Assembly (NCBI RefSeq): GCF_019097845.1
Contig: NZ_JAHRGM010000001.1
Location: 744,001-808,000, forward strand
Length of the DNA: 64,000 bases
Origin: Sphingobium sp. AS12
Lineage (GTDB): Bacteria > Pseudomonadota > Alphaproteobacteria > Sphingomonadales > Sphingomonadaceae
Direction of reading: 5' to 3'
Shown: piece after piece, positions 1 through 8,301 of the stretch
Numbering within the stretch: the stretch's first letter is position 1
Layout of the letters: every line of letters starts with the position of its first letter
Translations under genes and position numbers: made by a program
The notes under the pieces: model-generated
Databases searched by the model: none
What the model was told of the DNA's origin: nothing
Seen by the model: the letters and a program-made list of their open reading frames with translations, nothing else

Positions 1-812
1 GCATCTTCCTTCATGTCATAGCTGTTGCCGTAGACGGTGACGCCGTTTGGCAGCACGGTCTTGCCCGACGCCGCGCCATCCAGATATTCAAAGCCCAGCC
101 CCATCGGCGCGGACAGGCCTTCGCGCACGCGGAACTTACCGGTCGCCTTGTCGACGGCGGTGACCTCCATCGGCGCCCAAATGCGGTGGACGTCCTGGTC
201 GATATAGCTGCCGTCGGTGCTGGCAAAATATTTCTGCTCGTTGACCAGGAACAGGATGGAGCGGATGAAGTCCGCGCCTGCATCCATGGCGGCGGCATTC
301 ACCCCCATCAGCAGGTCGACCTTGTCCTTGATCGGCACGGTCATGCTGTTCTTGACGATCGGGGTGCGCCAGTTGACCTCGCCCGCGCCCTTGACCGGGG
401 CGAGTTGTACCGGGGCGGACTGGGTCGGGGCATTGGCCTTGGCAATGGCGACCGCCTGGGTCGCGGCCTTGGCCACGGCTTCCTTGGTCATCTCGTTCGT
501 CGCGGCAAAGCCCCATGCCCCGCCTGCGATCACGCGGATGCCGACGCCGGTCGATTCGGTGTTGACGATATTTTCGACATTGCGTTCGCGGGTGATGACG
601 AACTGGCGCAGGTAGCGGCCGACGCGCACGTCGCAATAGGTTGCGCCTGCGCTCTTGGCTGCGTTCATCGCTGCGTCGGCCAGCGACTTCTTGACGGCGA
701 CGTCGATGGCGCTGCTCAGTTCCTCAGCCGCAATGACCTTGCCGAACATCGACGGCAGGATCAGGCCGCCCACGCCCATGGTGCCAAAGGCCAGAAAATC
801 TCTTCTGTGCAA
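1..812 (-). CDS. TldD/PmbA-family metallopeptidase-like protein, N-terminal part (runs off the window)
   Basis: About 270 N-terminal residues are present and the frame is still open at base 1. I chose a TTG start at 812 because a GGAG lies about 9 bases upstream and the first residues (HRRDFLAFG, then a hydrophobic stretch) look like a twin-arginine export signal; the first ATG, at 779, would cut this signal off. The segment AGATYCDVRVGRYLRQF and, further on, GVGIRVIAGGAWGFA match the N-terminal domain of the TldD/PmbA family, whose members act in pairs to degrade unfolded peptides or mature microcins. The metal-binding part of the family lies in the missing C-terminal half, so activity cannot be judged. 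An exported TldD would be unlike E. coli TldD, which is cytosolic. Confidence 0.8.
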   Translation of the reverse strand, partial: MHRRDFLAFGTMGVGGLILPSMFGKVIAAEELSSAIDVAVKKSLADAAMNAAKSAGATYCDVRVGRYLRQFVITRERNVENIVNTESTGVGIRVIAGGAWGFAATNEMTKEAVAKAATQAVAIAKANAPTQSAPVQLAPVKGAGEVNWRTPIVKNSMTVPIKDKVDLLMGVNAAAMDAGADFIRSILFLVNEQKYFASTDGSYIDQDVHRIWAPMEVTAVDKATGKFRVREGLSAPMGLGFEYLDGAASGKTVLPNGVTVYGNSYDMKED

Positions 813-960
813 GGTTCGTCTCCACCTGCAAATGCCCGCGCGACGCGGGTCGGATTGTGCTTGGGATGCGGCCGGTCGGCCGTACCGATAGCCGGGATCA
901 TCGCGGCAGGGCGGGGCCGGGTCAAACATCTTTTACGACTGCGCAACTTGGGGTCGCCCG

Positions 961-987
961 CTTTCGACATATGACATCTGTCGAAAG
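961..987. promoter_or_regulatory. Perfect 9-bp inverted repeat in a gene-free stretch
   Basis: CTTTCGACA and TGTCGAAAG face each other across 9 bases, upstream of the TldD-like gene. A second small palindrome (GTTGCGT/ACGCAAC, 1016-1031) lies nearby. A third hairpin, CGGAT...ATCCG with CCCC/GGGG inside (1043-1075), lies just past the 3' end of tRNA-Pro and could be its terminator. The spacing suggests a dimeric regulator site for the first repeat, but this is inferred from symmetry only. The rest of 813-1097 shows nothing else that I recognise. Confidence 0.35.
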
Positions 988-1097
988 TCGCTGGCCAATG
1001 CGGAACAGGCCGGACGTTGCGTGGACGCAACAAAATCCGGCGCGGATGGCCGTTCCCCGTGAAGGGGTGTATCCGTTCATGATACTGTGAAGAAAGT

Positions 1098-1174
1098 TGG
1101 TCGGGGAAAGAGGATTCGAACCTCCGGCCCCTGCCTCCCGAAGACAGTGCTCTACCAGGCTGAGCTATTCCCCG
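1098..1174 (-). tRNA. tRNA-Pro (anticodon CGG)
   Basis: On the minus strand a 7-bp acceptor stem CGGGGAA/TTCCCCG closes a 77-base cloverleaf. It has the D-arm AGCTCAGCCTGGTAGAGC, the anticodon loop TTCGGGA (CGG at the anticodon positions) and the T-arm GGAGGTTCGAATCCTC. The discriminator A is followed by an encoded CCA. It reads the proline codon CCG, which is frequent in this GC-rich genome. Confidence 0.96.
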
Positions 1175-1276
1175 ACCGATGCCGAAGCCGCCGTCAAGCG
1201 ACCCCGTAAGGCAGGCCGCAGCCTATAGAGACGGCTTTTCAGGCTGGCAAGCGGCCAGAGCGGCTTTTTTTGCACC

Positions 1277-1609
1277 TCACAAAAGCCCGGCAGCGCGGAA
1301 GCTGAACCGGCTTTCCCCGGCCTCTATCATATGGTCGGCCAGCCGCATGTCGAGCGGGCGGAGCCGCCGCGTGAGGGCGCGGGTCAGGGCGATGTCGGCC
1401 GGGCGGGGCAGGGCGGGGGCGTCGCCGGGTCGCTGCTGGTGGATGGCCAGCCATCGCCCCTCCAGCGCCAGCAACTGACCGATGACGGTACGCCAGTCGT
1501 GCGCCAATGGCACGCGGTCGCGGGGACGCCAGGTGCGATCGAGGATGAGCAGGTCCAGTCCGGCCATGGGCGAAATGTGACCCAGGCGCGCTCCGCCTCG
1601 CCAGCGCAA
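1277..1609 (-). CDS. RadC/JAB-like protein with degenerate JAMM motif
   Basis: About 110 residues resemble the C-terminal JAB domain of RadC-type proteins: DLLILDRTWRPRD, then WLAIHQQRPGD, then PADIALTRALTRRLR and ADHMIE, ending RAAGLL. In active JAMM proteins the centre reads HxHPSGxxxPSxxD. Here the second metal-binding His and the Ser are gone, so metalloprotease activity is doubtful. The start is uncertain: this frame opens only after a stop at 1619-1621 and its first usable codons are TTG at 1609 or ATG at 1567, neither with a good ribosome site. An adjacent frame extends upstream to 1743 and reads as a plausible N-terminus, so a frameshift near 1590 is possible. It is divergent from thyA. 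Confidence 0.55.
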   Translation of the reverse strand: MRWRGGARLGHISPMAGLDLLILDRTWRPRDRVPLAHDWRTVIGQLLALEGRWLAIHQQRPGDAPALPRPADIALTRALTRRLRPLDMRLADHMIEAGESRFSFRAAGLL

Positions 1610-1741
1610 GCCGCGCCATTATGGTGAAAGGCACGCGCAATCTGGTCCAGAACGAACGGGACATTGGCGGGCGGGACTGGCTGGGCTAGAGCGGGTGACG
1701 ACCCACAGCCTTTCAGTTCAGGATGCCCGCCCTTGCGCGAC

Positions 1742-2668
1742 ATGACGCCCCATTATGAGCAGCAATATCTCGACCTGATGCGCCACATCTGGCGACATGG
1801 CGACGAAAGGGTCGACCGCACCGGGGTGGGCACTCGGTCGATCCTGGGCGCGACGATGCGTTTTGCGCTGGCCGACGACGCGGTGCCGCTGTTGACGACC
1901 AAGCGGGTCTATTGGAAGGTGGCGGCGCGGGAGATGCTGTGGTTCCTGTCGGGCGACACCAATATCCGCGAACTGGTGCGGCAGGGTGTGCATATCTGGA
2001 CCGACTGGCCGCTCGACGCCTATCGCCGCGCAACCGGCGAGGCGATCGACCGGGATGCGTTCGAGGCGCGAATCATCGAGGATGAAGCGTTCGCGCGGCA
2101 ATGGGGTGATCTAGGTCCGGTCTATGGCGCGCAGTGGGTCAACTGGCCGCGTTATGAGCCGGCGGGCGATGGCCTCTATCGGCGGGCAGCCCAAGGGCAT
2201 AACCAGATTGCCGATCTGGTCGCGGCGATCCGGGCGACGCCGGGGTCGCGGCGGTTGCTGTTCACGGGCTGGAATGTCGCGGAAGTCGCCAATATGGCGC
2301 TGCCGCCCTGCCATATGACCTATCAGTTTCAGGTGTCGAACGGGAAGCTCAACGGCTTGTTGTTCCAACGCAGTTGCGACCTGGGACTGGGGTTCGCCTT
2401 CAACATATTCGGCCTGTCGATGATCACCCGGATGCTGGCGCAGCAATGCGATCTGGAGCCGGGCGAGGTGGTCTGGCAGGGCGGAGACGTGCATCTCTAT
2501 CTGAACCATGCCGCGCTGGTTGAGGCGCAGATGGAGAGAATTCCGTCGGGAGCGCCAAAGCTGCGGATCAATCGGCGGCCTTCGGACATTTTCAGCTACG
2601 CCATCGAGGATTTCGAGGTGACCGACTACGCGCCGCAAGCCCATATTTCCGCGCCGGTCGCTGTCTAG
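1742..2668 (+). CDS. thyA: Thymidylate synthase
   Basis: This 308-residue protein converts dUMP and methylene-tetrahydrofolate to dTMP and dihydrofolate in the cytosol. It shows the family's conserved blocks: the phosphate-binding RTGVGTRS near residue 24, the LLTTKR loop near 50, the W-FL-G block WFLSGDTNI, the nucleophile in LPPCHMTYQF (Cys190), RSCDLGLG, and GGDVHLYLNH. I chose the ATG at 1742 (MTPHYEQQYLDLM), because the frame's longer form adds 26 residues unlike any thymidylate synthase. The length fits the family, with the usual insertion around residues 90-130. It has no obvious partner gene here and no dihydrofolate reductase next to it. Confidence 0.97.
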   Translation: MTPHYEQQYLDLMRHIWRHGDERVDRTGVGTRSILGATMRFALADDAVPLLTTKRVYWKVAAREMLWFLSGDTNIRELVRQGVHIWTDWPLDAYRRATGEAIDRDAFEARIIEDEAFARQWGDLGPVYGAQWVNWPRYEPAGDGLYRRAAQGHNQIADLVAAIRATPGSRRLLFTGWNVAEVANMALPPCHMTYQFQVSNGKLNGLLFQRSCDLGLGFAFNIFGLSMITRMLAQQCDLEPGEVVWQGGDVHLYLNHAALVEAQMERIPSGAPKLRINRRPSDIFSYAIEDFEVTDYAPQAHISAPVAV

Positions 2669-2740
2669 GGCGACAGTGAGCCGGACATAGTGAAAAGGAA
2701 AAATGGGTAAGGAAGGCTTGCCTTTCGTGGTGACGTAATA

Positions 2741-2764
2741 TAATGTTAGCCACAAGCAACATTA
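2741..2764. promoter_or_regulatory. Inverted repeat upstream of the bkd operon
   Basis: TAATGTT and AACATTA form 7-bp arms, with additional GC pairing inside, centred 37 bases before the bkdA1 start. The position between a likely promoter and the ribosome site (TAGGAGG, 2780-2786) suits an operator for a dimeric regulator. Regulator identity is unknown, and no regulator gene lies next to the operon. Confidence 0.45.
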
Positions 2765-2789
2765 TTGCGATGCAGCATTAGGAGGCAGG

Positions 2790-4085
2790 ATGACCGATCC
2801 GCACGATTCGGCGCGATTGCAGGGTGAAGCCGGGCGTAATCTGCCCCCGCTGCGCCTGCACGTCCCTGAGCCGCCCGCCCGCCCCGGCGAGAGCGCGGAC
2901 TTCACCCATTTCGACATTCCTGCCGCCGACGCAGCGCCCCGGCCCGACGAAACGGCGCAGCCTGCGACCATGCGCGACATGGCCTATGGGCTGGTGCGGG
3001 TGCTCGACGAGAATGGCGCGGCGGTCGGGCAATGGAACCCCAACCTGCCGCCCGAAACTTTGCTGCGGATGCTGCGCGCGATGGCGCTGACCCGCGCGTT
3101 TGACGGGCGTATGTTCCGGGCGCAGCGGCAGGGCAAGACCAGCTTCTATATGAAGTCGACTGGCGAGGAAGCGGTGTCGATCGGCGCGGCGCTGGCGCTG
3201 CATCGCGATGATATGTGCTTCCCCAGCTATCGCCAGCAGGGCATCCTCATCGCGCGTGACTGGCCGATCATCGACATGATGAACCAGATTTATTCCAACA
3301 AGGGCGACCGGCTGAAAGGTCGCCAGTTGCCGATCATGTATTCGGCGCGGGAGGCGGGCTTCTTCTCCATCTCCGGCAATCTGACCACCCAATATCCCCA
3401 AGCAGTCGGCTGGGCGATGGCAAGCGCGGCGCGCGGCGACACGCGGATCGCGGCGACCTGGTGCGGCGAGGGTTCCACGGCGGAGGGCGATTTCCATAGC
3501 GCTTGCACCTTCGCCAGCGTCTATCGCGCGCCGGTCATCATGAACGTCGTCAACAACCAATGGGCGATCAGCAGCTTTTCAGGGTTCGCCGGGGCCGAGG
3601 CGACGACCTTTGCCGCGCGCGCCGTGGGCTATGGCATTGCGGGGCTGCGGGTCGATGGCAATGACGTGTTGGCGGTCTATGCCGCGACCCGTTGGGCGGC
3701 CGACCGGGCGCGGGCCAATGCCGGGCCGACGCTGATCGAGCATTTTACCTATCGCGTCGAAGGGCATAGCACGTCGGACGATCCGACCGCCTATCGCTCT
3801 GCCGAGGAAAGCAGCCTGTGGCCGCTGGGCGACCCGATCGCGCGGCTCAAGCAGCATTGCATCACGCTGGGCATCTGGGACGAGGATCGCCACGCCGCGA
3901 TGGACAAGGAACTGGCCGAGATGGTTCGCGACGCCGCGCGCGAAGCGGAGAAGAACGGCATCCTTGGCCACGGCCTGCACCATCCGATGGAAAGCATGTT
4001 CGAGGATGTGTTCGAGGACATGCCCTGGCACCTGAAGGAACAGCAGCAACAGATGCTGGACGAATGGAAGGCGGCGGGGCTGTGA
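2790..4085 (+). CDS. bkdA1: Branched-chain 2-oxoacid dehydrogenase E1 component, alpha subunit
   Basis: A 431-residue thiamine-diphosphate-dependent subunit that decarboxylates 2-oxoacids from valine, leucine and isoleucine as part of the BCKDH complex. The diphosphate-binding stretch GEGSTAEGDFH and the following NNQWAIS identify the E1 alpha fold. YRQQGILIARDW and TYRVEGHSTSDDPTAYR are closer to branched-chain than to pyruvate dehydrogenases. A proline-rich tail of about 60 residues precedes the catalytic domain, as in many proteobacterial BkdA1 proteins. It has a strong ribosome site (AGGAGG). The first gene of a three-gene operon, it overlaps the next by 4 bases. No dihydrolipoamide dehydrogenase gene follows, so E3 must be supplied from elsewhere. 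Confidence 0.93.
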   Translation: MTDPHDSARLQGEAGRNLPPLRLHVPEPPARPGESADFTHFDIPAADAAPRPDETAQPATMRDMAYGLVRVLDENGAAVGQWNPNLPPETLLRMLRAMALTRAFDGRMFRAQRQGKTSFYMKSTGEEAVSIGAALALHRDDMCFPSYRQQGILIARDWPIIDMMNQIYSNKGDRLKGRQLPIMYSAREAGFFSISGNLTTQYPQAVGWAMASAARGDTRIAATWCGEGSTAEGDFHSACTFASVYRAPVIMNVVNNQWAISSFSGFAGAEATTFAARAVGYGIAGLRVDGNDVLAVYAATRWAADRARANAGPTLIEHFTYRVEGHSTSDDPTAYRSAEESSLWPLGDPIARLKQHCITLGIWDEDRHAAMDKELAEMVRDAAREAEKNGILGHGLHHPMESMFEDVFEDMPWHLKEQQQQMLDEWKAAGL

Positions 4086-5131
4086 GTGACGTCATGACGC
4101 AAGAGGCAGGCACGGACGTGCAGCACATGAACATGATCCAGGCGATCAACAGCGCTATGGACGTGATGATGGAGCGCGACCCGACGGTCGTGGTGATGGG
4201 CGAGGATGTCGGCTTTTTCGGCGGCGTGTTCCGCGCCACCGCCGGGCTGCAACAGAAATATGGCAAGAACCGCGTGTTCGACACGCCGATCACTGAATGT
4301 GGCATCATTGGCGTCGCGGTGGGCATGGGCGCCTATGGCCTGCGGCCGGTGCCGGAAATCCAGTTTGCCGACTATATCTATCCCGCGCTCGACCAGCTCG
4401 TGTCGGAAGCCGCACGGCTGCGCTATCGGTCGGCGGGCGAGTTCATCGCGCCGATGACGGTGCGATCGCCCTTTGGCGGGGGCATTTTCGGCGGCCAGAC
4501 CCATTCGCAATCGCCCGAAGGCATCTTCACCCATTGTTCGGGGATCAAGACGGTGATCCCGTCCACCCCCTATGATGCCAAGGGGCTGCTGATCGCGGCG
4601 ATCGAGGATAATGATCCGACGATCTTCTTTGAACCCAAGCGCATCTATAACGGCCCGTTCGACGGCGAATATGACACGCCGGCGACCAGCTGGGCCGGGC
4701 ATAAGGATGCGCAGGTGCCGACCGGCTATTATCGCATCCCGCTGGGTCAGGCGCGGATCGCGCGGGCGGGCGAGGCGCTGACCATCCTCTGCTATGGCAC
4801 GATGGTCCATGTCGTTGAGCATACGGTCGCGATGCTGGGTCTGGACGCGGAGATTGTTGACCTGCGCAGCCTGGTGCCGCTCGACATCGAAACGATCGAG
4901 GCGTCGGTGAAAAAGACCGGACGCTGCCTGATCGTGCATGAAGCCACCCGCACCAGCGGCTTTGGCGCGGAATTGCTCGCCCAGGTGCAGGAACGCTGCT
5001 TCCATCATCTCGAAGCGCCGATCGAGCGGGTGACCGGGTTCGACACGCCTTATCCGCACAGTCTGGAATGGGCCTATTTCCCCGGTCCCGTCCGTATCCG
5101 CGAAGCCATCAACAAGATCATGAAGGATTGA
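4082..5131 (+). CDS. bkdA2: Branched-chain 2-oxoacid dehydrogenase E1 component, beta subunit
   Basis: About 349 residues. It forms the E1 heterotetramer with the preceding alpha subunit. Conserved beta-subunit features are MNMIQAINSAMDVMM, VMGEDVGFFGG, the TECGIIGVAVGMGAYGLRPV block, FADYIYPALDQL and RSPFGGGIFGGQTHSQSPE. The C-terminal domain contains LTILCYGTMVH and VDLRSLVPLD. The GTG at 4082 overlaps the upstream stop (GTGA), which suggests translational coupling; ATG at 4094 in the same frame is the alternative. Any longer frame would run inside bkdA1 and was discarded. Confidence 0.93.
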   Translation: MSDVMTQEAGTDVQHMNMIQAINSAMDVMMERDPTVVVMGEDVGFFGGVFRATAGLQQKYGKNRVFDTPITECGIIGVAVGMGAYGLRPVPEIQFADYIYPALDQLVSEAARLRYRSAGEFIAPMTVRSPFGGGIFGGQTHSQSPEGIFTHCSGIKTVIPSTPYDAKGLLIAAIEDNDPTIFFEPKRIYNGPFDGEYDTPATSWAGHKDAQVPTGYYRIPLGQARIARAGEALTILCYGTMVHVVEHTVAMLGLDAEIVDLRSLVPLDIETIEASVKKTGRCLIVHEATRTSGFGAELLAQVQERCFHHLEAPIERVTGFDTPYPHSLEWAYFPGPVRIREAINKIMKD

Positions 5132-5136
5132 GCGCC

Positions 5137-6456
5137 ATGGCTCTGTTCACATTCAAGCTGCCGGATATCGGCGAAGGCATCGCGCAGGCCGAAATAGTCG
5201 GCTGGCACGTCAAGGTCGGTGACCGGGTCGAGGAGGACCAGCCGATCGCCGACATGATGACCGACAAGGCGACAGTCGAGATGGAAAGCCCGGTCGCGGG
5301 CACCATCATGCGGCTGGCGGGCGAAGAAGGCGATCAGGTCTCGATCGGCGCGATGCTGGTGGAGATTGAGGTCGAGGGCGAGGCAGTCGCTGCACCGATG
5401 CCGCCGGTCGAGGTGATCGAGGCGGAGGTGCCATTCCTCCCCGAAACGGGGAGGGGGACCGCGAGCGAAGCGAGTGGTGGAGGGGGCGAGCGTCTGGACG
5501 CACCCTTGGAAGAGTTGGCGAACCCATCGAATGTCGTGCCGGAGGCCAACCCCCTCCACCACCCTTCGGGCGGTCCCCCTCCCCGTGCCGGGGAGGACAA
5601 GATCCTCGCCTCCCCAGCCGTCCGCGCCCGCGCGAAGGATCTGGGCATCGACCTGGCGCAGGTAAAGTCCGCTGGCGACCATATCCGCCATGCCGATCTC
5701 GACGCCTATCTGCTCTACGGGCAGGGACAGGGCTATCGCGCGGCGGGGGCGTCCGCGCGTCGTCCCGACGAGCAGGTCAAGGTCATCGGGATGCGCCGTC
5801 GCATCGCGGAGAATATGGCCGCGTCCAAGCGCCACATCCCCCACTTCACCTATGTCGAGGAAATCGACGTCACCGCGCTGGAAACCCTACGTGAACAGCT
5901 CAACGCCAGCCGTGGTGACAAGCCAAAGCTCACCATGTTGCCGCTGCTGATCGTCGCGATCTGCAAGACGTTGCCCGATTTCCCGATGCTCAATGCCCGC
6001 TATGATGATGAGGCGGGCGTGGTGACCCGCCATGGATCGGTGCATCTGGGCCTCGCGACGCAGACCGATGCGGGCCTCATGGTGCCGGTGATCCGCGATG
6101 CGCAGGACCGCAACGTCTGGCAGCTGGCGAGCGAAATCCGCCGTCTGGCCGACGCCGCCCGGTCGGGCAAGGCGAAGTCGGAAGAACTGTCCGGCTCCAC
6201 CCTGACGCTGACGTCCTTGGGACCGCTGGGCGGCATCGCAACGACGCCGGTCATCAACCGGCCGGAAGTGGCGATTATCGGTCCCAACCGGGTGATCGAG
6301 CGGCCGGTATTCCGCGGCAAGGAGATTGTCGCGGCGAAGCTGATGAACCTGTCGATCAGTTGCGACCACCGTGTCGTCGATGGCTGGGACGCGGCCAGCT
6401 ATGTGCAGGCCATCCGCAAATTGCTGGAAAACCCCGCGCTGCTGTTCGTCGATTAA
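5137..6456 (+). CDS. bkdB: Branched-chain 2-oxoacid dehydrogenase E2 (dihydrolipoyl transacylase), with a repeat-derived linker
   Basis: A 439-residue E2 core. An N-terminal lipoyl domain (residues 1-80, lipoyl lysine K44 in TDKATVEM) is followed by a linker, then the peripheral subunit-binding domain (ILASPAVRARAKDLGIDL, about 155-190). The catalytic acyltransferase domain ends in SCDHRVVDGWD, with the active His. It transfers the acyl group from E1 to CoA. The start is ATG 5137, five bases after bkdA2. The odd part is the linker at residues 100-153, which is encoded by a palindromic repeat with long mirrored GC-rich arms. It reads through in frame as glycine- and proline-rich sequence, so a mobile repeat seems to have been accepted in a flexible region. 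The nearby domains are intact. Confidence 0.94.
   Translation: MALFTFKLPDIGEGIAQAEIVGWHVKVGDRVEEDQPIADMMTDKATVEMESPVAGTIMRLAGEEGDQVSIGAMLVEIEVEGEAVAAPMPPVEVIEAEVPFLPETGRGTASEASGGGGERLDAPLEELANPSNVVPEANPLHHPSGGPPPRAGEDKILASPAVRARAKDLGIDLAQVKSAGDHIRHADLDAYLLYGQGQGYRAAGASARRPDEQVKVIGMRRRIAENMAASKRHIPHFTYVEEIDVTALETLREQLNASRGDKPKLTMLPLLIVAICKTLPDFPMLNARYDDEAGVVTRHGSVHLGLATQTDAGLMVPVIRDAQDRNVWQLASEIRRLADAARSGKAKSEELSGSTLTLTSLGPLGGIATTPVINRPEVAIIGPNRVIERPVFRGKEIVAAKLMNLSISCDHRVVDGWDAASYVQAIRKLLENPALLFVD
5436..5596. repeat. Palindromic repeat inserted in frame inside bkdB
   Basis: Two arms of about 45-50 bases mirror each other imperfectly. The left arm begins CCTCCCCG at 5436 and runs through GGGAGGGGGACCGC to GTGGTGGAGGGGG (about 5487). 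The right arm runs from CCCCCTCCACCACCC (about 5550) to CCGGGGAGG at 5596. About 60 bases separate them. The design (mirrored GC-rich arms, cctccccg termini) looks like the intergenic palindromic repeats common in sphingomonads, as I remember them. Here it lies inside a reading frame without breaking it. Confidence 0.8.
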
Positions 6457-6459
6457 TAT

Positions 6460-6933
6460 TCAGCGCATCGTCGCGCGATAGCTGAGCCGTCCGGCATGGC
6501 CGGGCGGCACTGCTTGCGGTAGCGACCAGCGGACATGAGTTACATCGGCGGCCACGGCGCGGCGCGTGCCGCCCAGTGGCGTGGGTAGCCATAGCTGCTC
6601 CATCCGGCCCCAATGCGCGCCACCATCGACCGACACCTGCATGGTCGGATCGGTCGGGTCGATTTGCGCGCCACGCGGCAGTGGGCGCACCACGGCCTGA
6701 TCGCGCAGAGGCGCGCTGCCGTCATTGCGCCAATGGACGATGACGATCAGCTGGTCGCCGGGCGCAATCCGGTCTGCGCTGGCCAATATCCGGCGTGAGC
6801 GGCCGTTGACGTCAGTCGTCACCCGCTCGACGAACATCTGCGTGTCGAGCCGGACGCCCGATTGCGCCCTTGCCGTTTGTGACGCCGCAAGGCCCGTCAG
6901 CGCGATCATCCATGACAATGTGGCGGCCTTCAT
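6460..6933 (-). CDS. Exported hypothetical protein (possible DUF11-like fold)
   Basis: 157 residues with a clear signal peptide (MKAATLSWMIALTGLAASQTARAQS, cleavage probably after ARA). The mature part has VERVTTDVNGRSRRIL, GDQLIVIVHWRNDGSAPL, then VVRPLPRGAQIDP and a C-terminal VRWSLPQAVPPGHAGRLSYRA. The pattern resembles the repeat found in bacterial surface proteins that end in beta sandwiches (DUF11-type), where such phrases describe growth and pairing of N and C strands. Two ATGs, 6939 and 6933, are possible; 6933 has the better-spaced GGGA. It converges with the bkd operon, with only three bases between stops. Role unknown; periplasmic or cell-surface location is inferred. Confidence 0.7.
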   Translation of the reverse strand: MKAATLSWMIALTGLAASQTARAQSGVRLDTQMFVERVTTDVNGRSRRILASADRIAPGDQLIVIVHWRNDGSAPLRDQAVVRPLPRGAQIDPTDPTMQVSVDGGAHWGRMEQLWLPTPLGGTRRAVAADVTHVRWSLPQAVPPGHAGRLSYRATMR

Positions 6934-7104
6934 GCCCATTCCCGTTCTGCATTCCCTTGTTCGTCCCTAGAACGGTCCGGCCAATATTTGGTTAAGCCGC
7001 TGTTTTCCTGCGCCCGGTCATGGTCCGGCCCTGCTTTGCAAATTGACGCCCGGTAGCAGCGAGCGCACATCGGAACGGCCTTTCGACCGGAGAATCAATC
7101 CACC

Positions 7105-8259
7105 GTGAAATTGCACGAACAGCAGGAAATCAATCGCAGGCGCGACCGGCTGCTCGCATCGATCGCGCTGACGGCGGGCATTGGACTGATGCTGGCGCTG
7201 CCCTTTGCGCTGCGCGCCGGAGCGGAGTTTTTCCTGCCATTGACCGCCGCGCTGGTGATCGCGATCGCGCTCGTGCCGCTGCTCGAATGGATGGAGCGGC
7301 ACCGGCTGCCGTCGGGACTGGCCGCGTTGCTGGCAGTGATCGGATTCCTGGTGGTTGCCAATACCGCGCTGGTGCTGATCATCGTGCCAGCGACCGACTG
7401 GTTCCGCATCCTGCCCCAGCGACTGCCGCAGATTCAGGCGAACCTGGCCCCGCTGATAGACTTTTATTCCAACCTCCAGCGCTTCGTCGACGAAACGGTG
7501 CAGATGCTGGCGACCGGGCCGGTTGCGGCGGCGCAGACAGCTACCGTCGATACGCCGCGATCGTTGCTCCAATTTGCCGCCATGTCTGCGCCTGCCGCGA
7601 TCATCCAGATGGTGTTCGCTCTGCTCATTATCTACTTCTTTCTGGCGGGTTGGACCCGGCTGCGGCGGCGCACGATCAACAGCCGCGACAGTTTCGATGG
7701 GGCGCTGGCGGTGGCGCGGGTGATCCAGAATGTGGTCGATGCGACATCGGCCTATGTCATCACCATTGCCGTCATCAACCTGTGCCTGGGGCTGGCGGTC
7801 GCGCTGGCGTTGTGGCTGATCGGGATGCCGTCGCCTTTGATGTGGGGGGGCATCGTCGCATTACTCAATTTCGTGCCCTATTTCGGGCCGATGCTGGCCG
7901 CCGTGCTGCTGGCGCTGGGCGGGTTGATGGTGTTCGACGATGTGTGGGTAGCGCTGATGCCCGCCGCGCTCCAGGTCGGCTTTCATCTGGTCGAGGCCAA
8001 TGTGATCACGCCCACGGTGCTGGGGCGGCGGCTGACGATGAACCCGCTGCTGATTCTCGTGTCGCTCACCTTCTGGGGCTGGGTGTGGGGGACGCCGGGC
8101 GCGCTGCTGGGTGTGCCGCTGCTGATCATCATCCAGACCGTCGTTTCGGCCGCTGGCACGCCCGATATCGCCGGTTTCCTGTTCGAGCAGGGGACGCTGA
8201 CGGTCGCGCCGCGCAAAGAAAGTGACGAGAATGCGAAAACAGCCGATGCGGACGGTTGA
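7105..8259 (+). CDS. AI-2E-family (TqsA/PerM-like) membrane transporter
   Basis: 384 residues with about eight membrane segments: a pair near residues 20-65, another at 75-95, and the core from 150 on. The last segments contain NFVPYFGPMLAAVL and VEANVITPTVLGRRLTMNPLLILVSL, the hallmark of the AI-2E/UPF0118 family. A variable loop (about 100-150) separates the halves, as usual. Family members have been linked to signal export, sodium/proton exchange and peptidoglycan traits, so the substrate cannot be told from sequence. GTG start with GGAG about 12 bases upstream. It diverges from the exported protein at 6460-6933. Confidence 0.85.
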   Translation: MKLHEQQEINRRRDRLLASIALTAGIGLMLALPFALRAGAEFFLPLTAALVIAIALVPLLEWMERHRLPSGLAALLAVIGFLVVANTALVLIIVPATDWFRILPQRLPQIQANLAPLIDFYSNLQRFVDETVQMLATGPVAAAQTATVDTPRSLLQFAAMSAPAAIIQMVFALLIIYFFLAGWTRLRRRTINSRDSFDGALAVARVIQNVVDATSAYVITIAVINLCLGLAVALALWLIGMPSPLMWGGIVALLNFVPYFGPMLAAVLLALGGLMVFDDVWVALMPAALQVGFHLVEANVITPTVLGRRLTMNPLLILVSLTFWGWVWGTPGALLGVPLLIIIQTVVSAAGTPDIAGFLFEQGTLTVAPRKESDENAKTADADG

Positions 8260-8301
8260 CAGTCCCGGCGGACGCACATAGACGGCGCTTCCACACCGAA
8301 C

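Noticed and set aside
3791..5059. Long minus-strand frame opposite bkdA1/bkdA2
   Set aside because: Shadow of conserved plus-strand genes; no motif and strongly Arg/His-rich.
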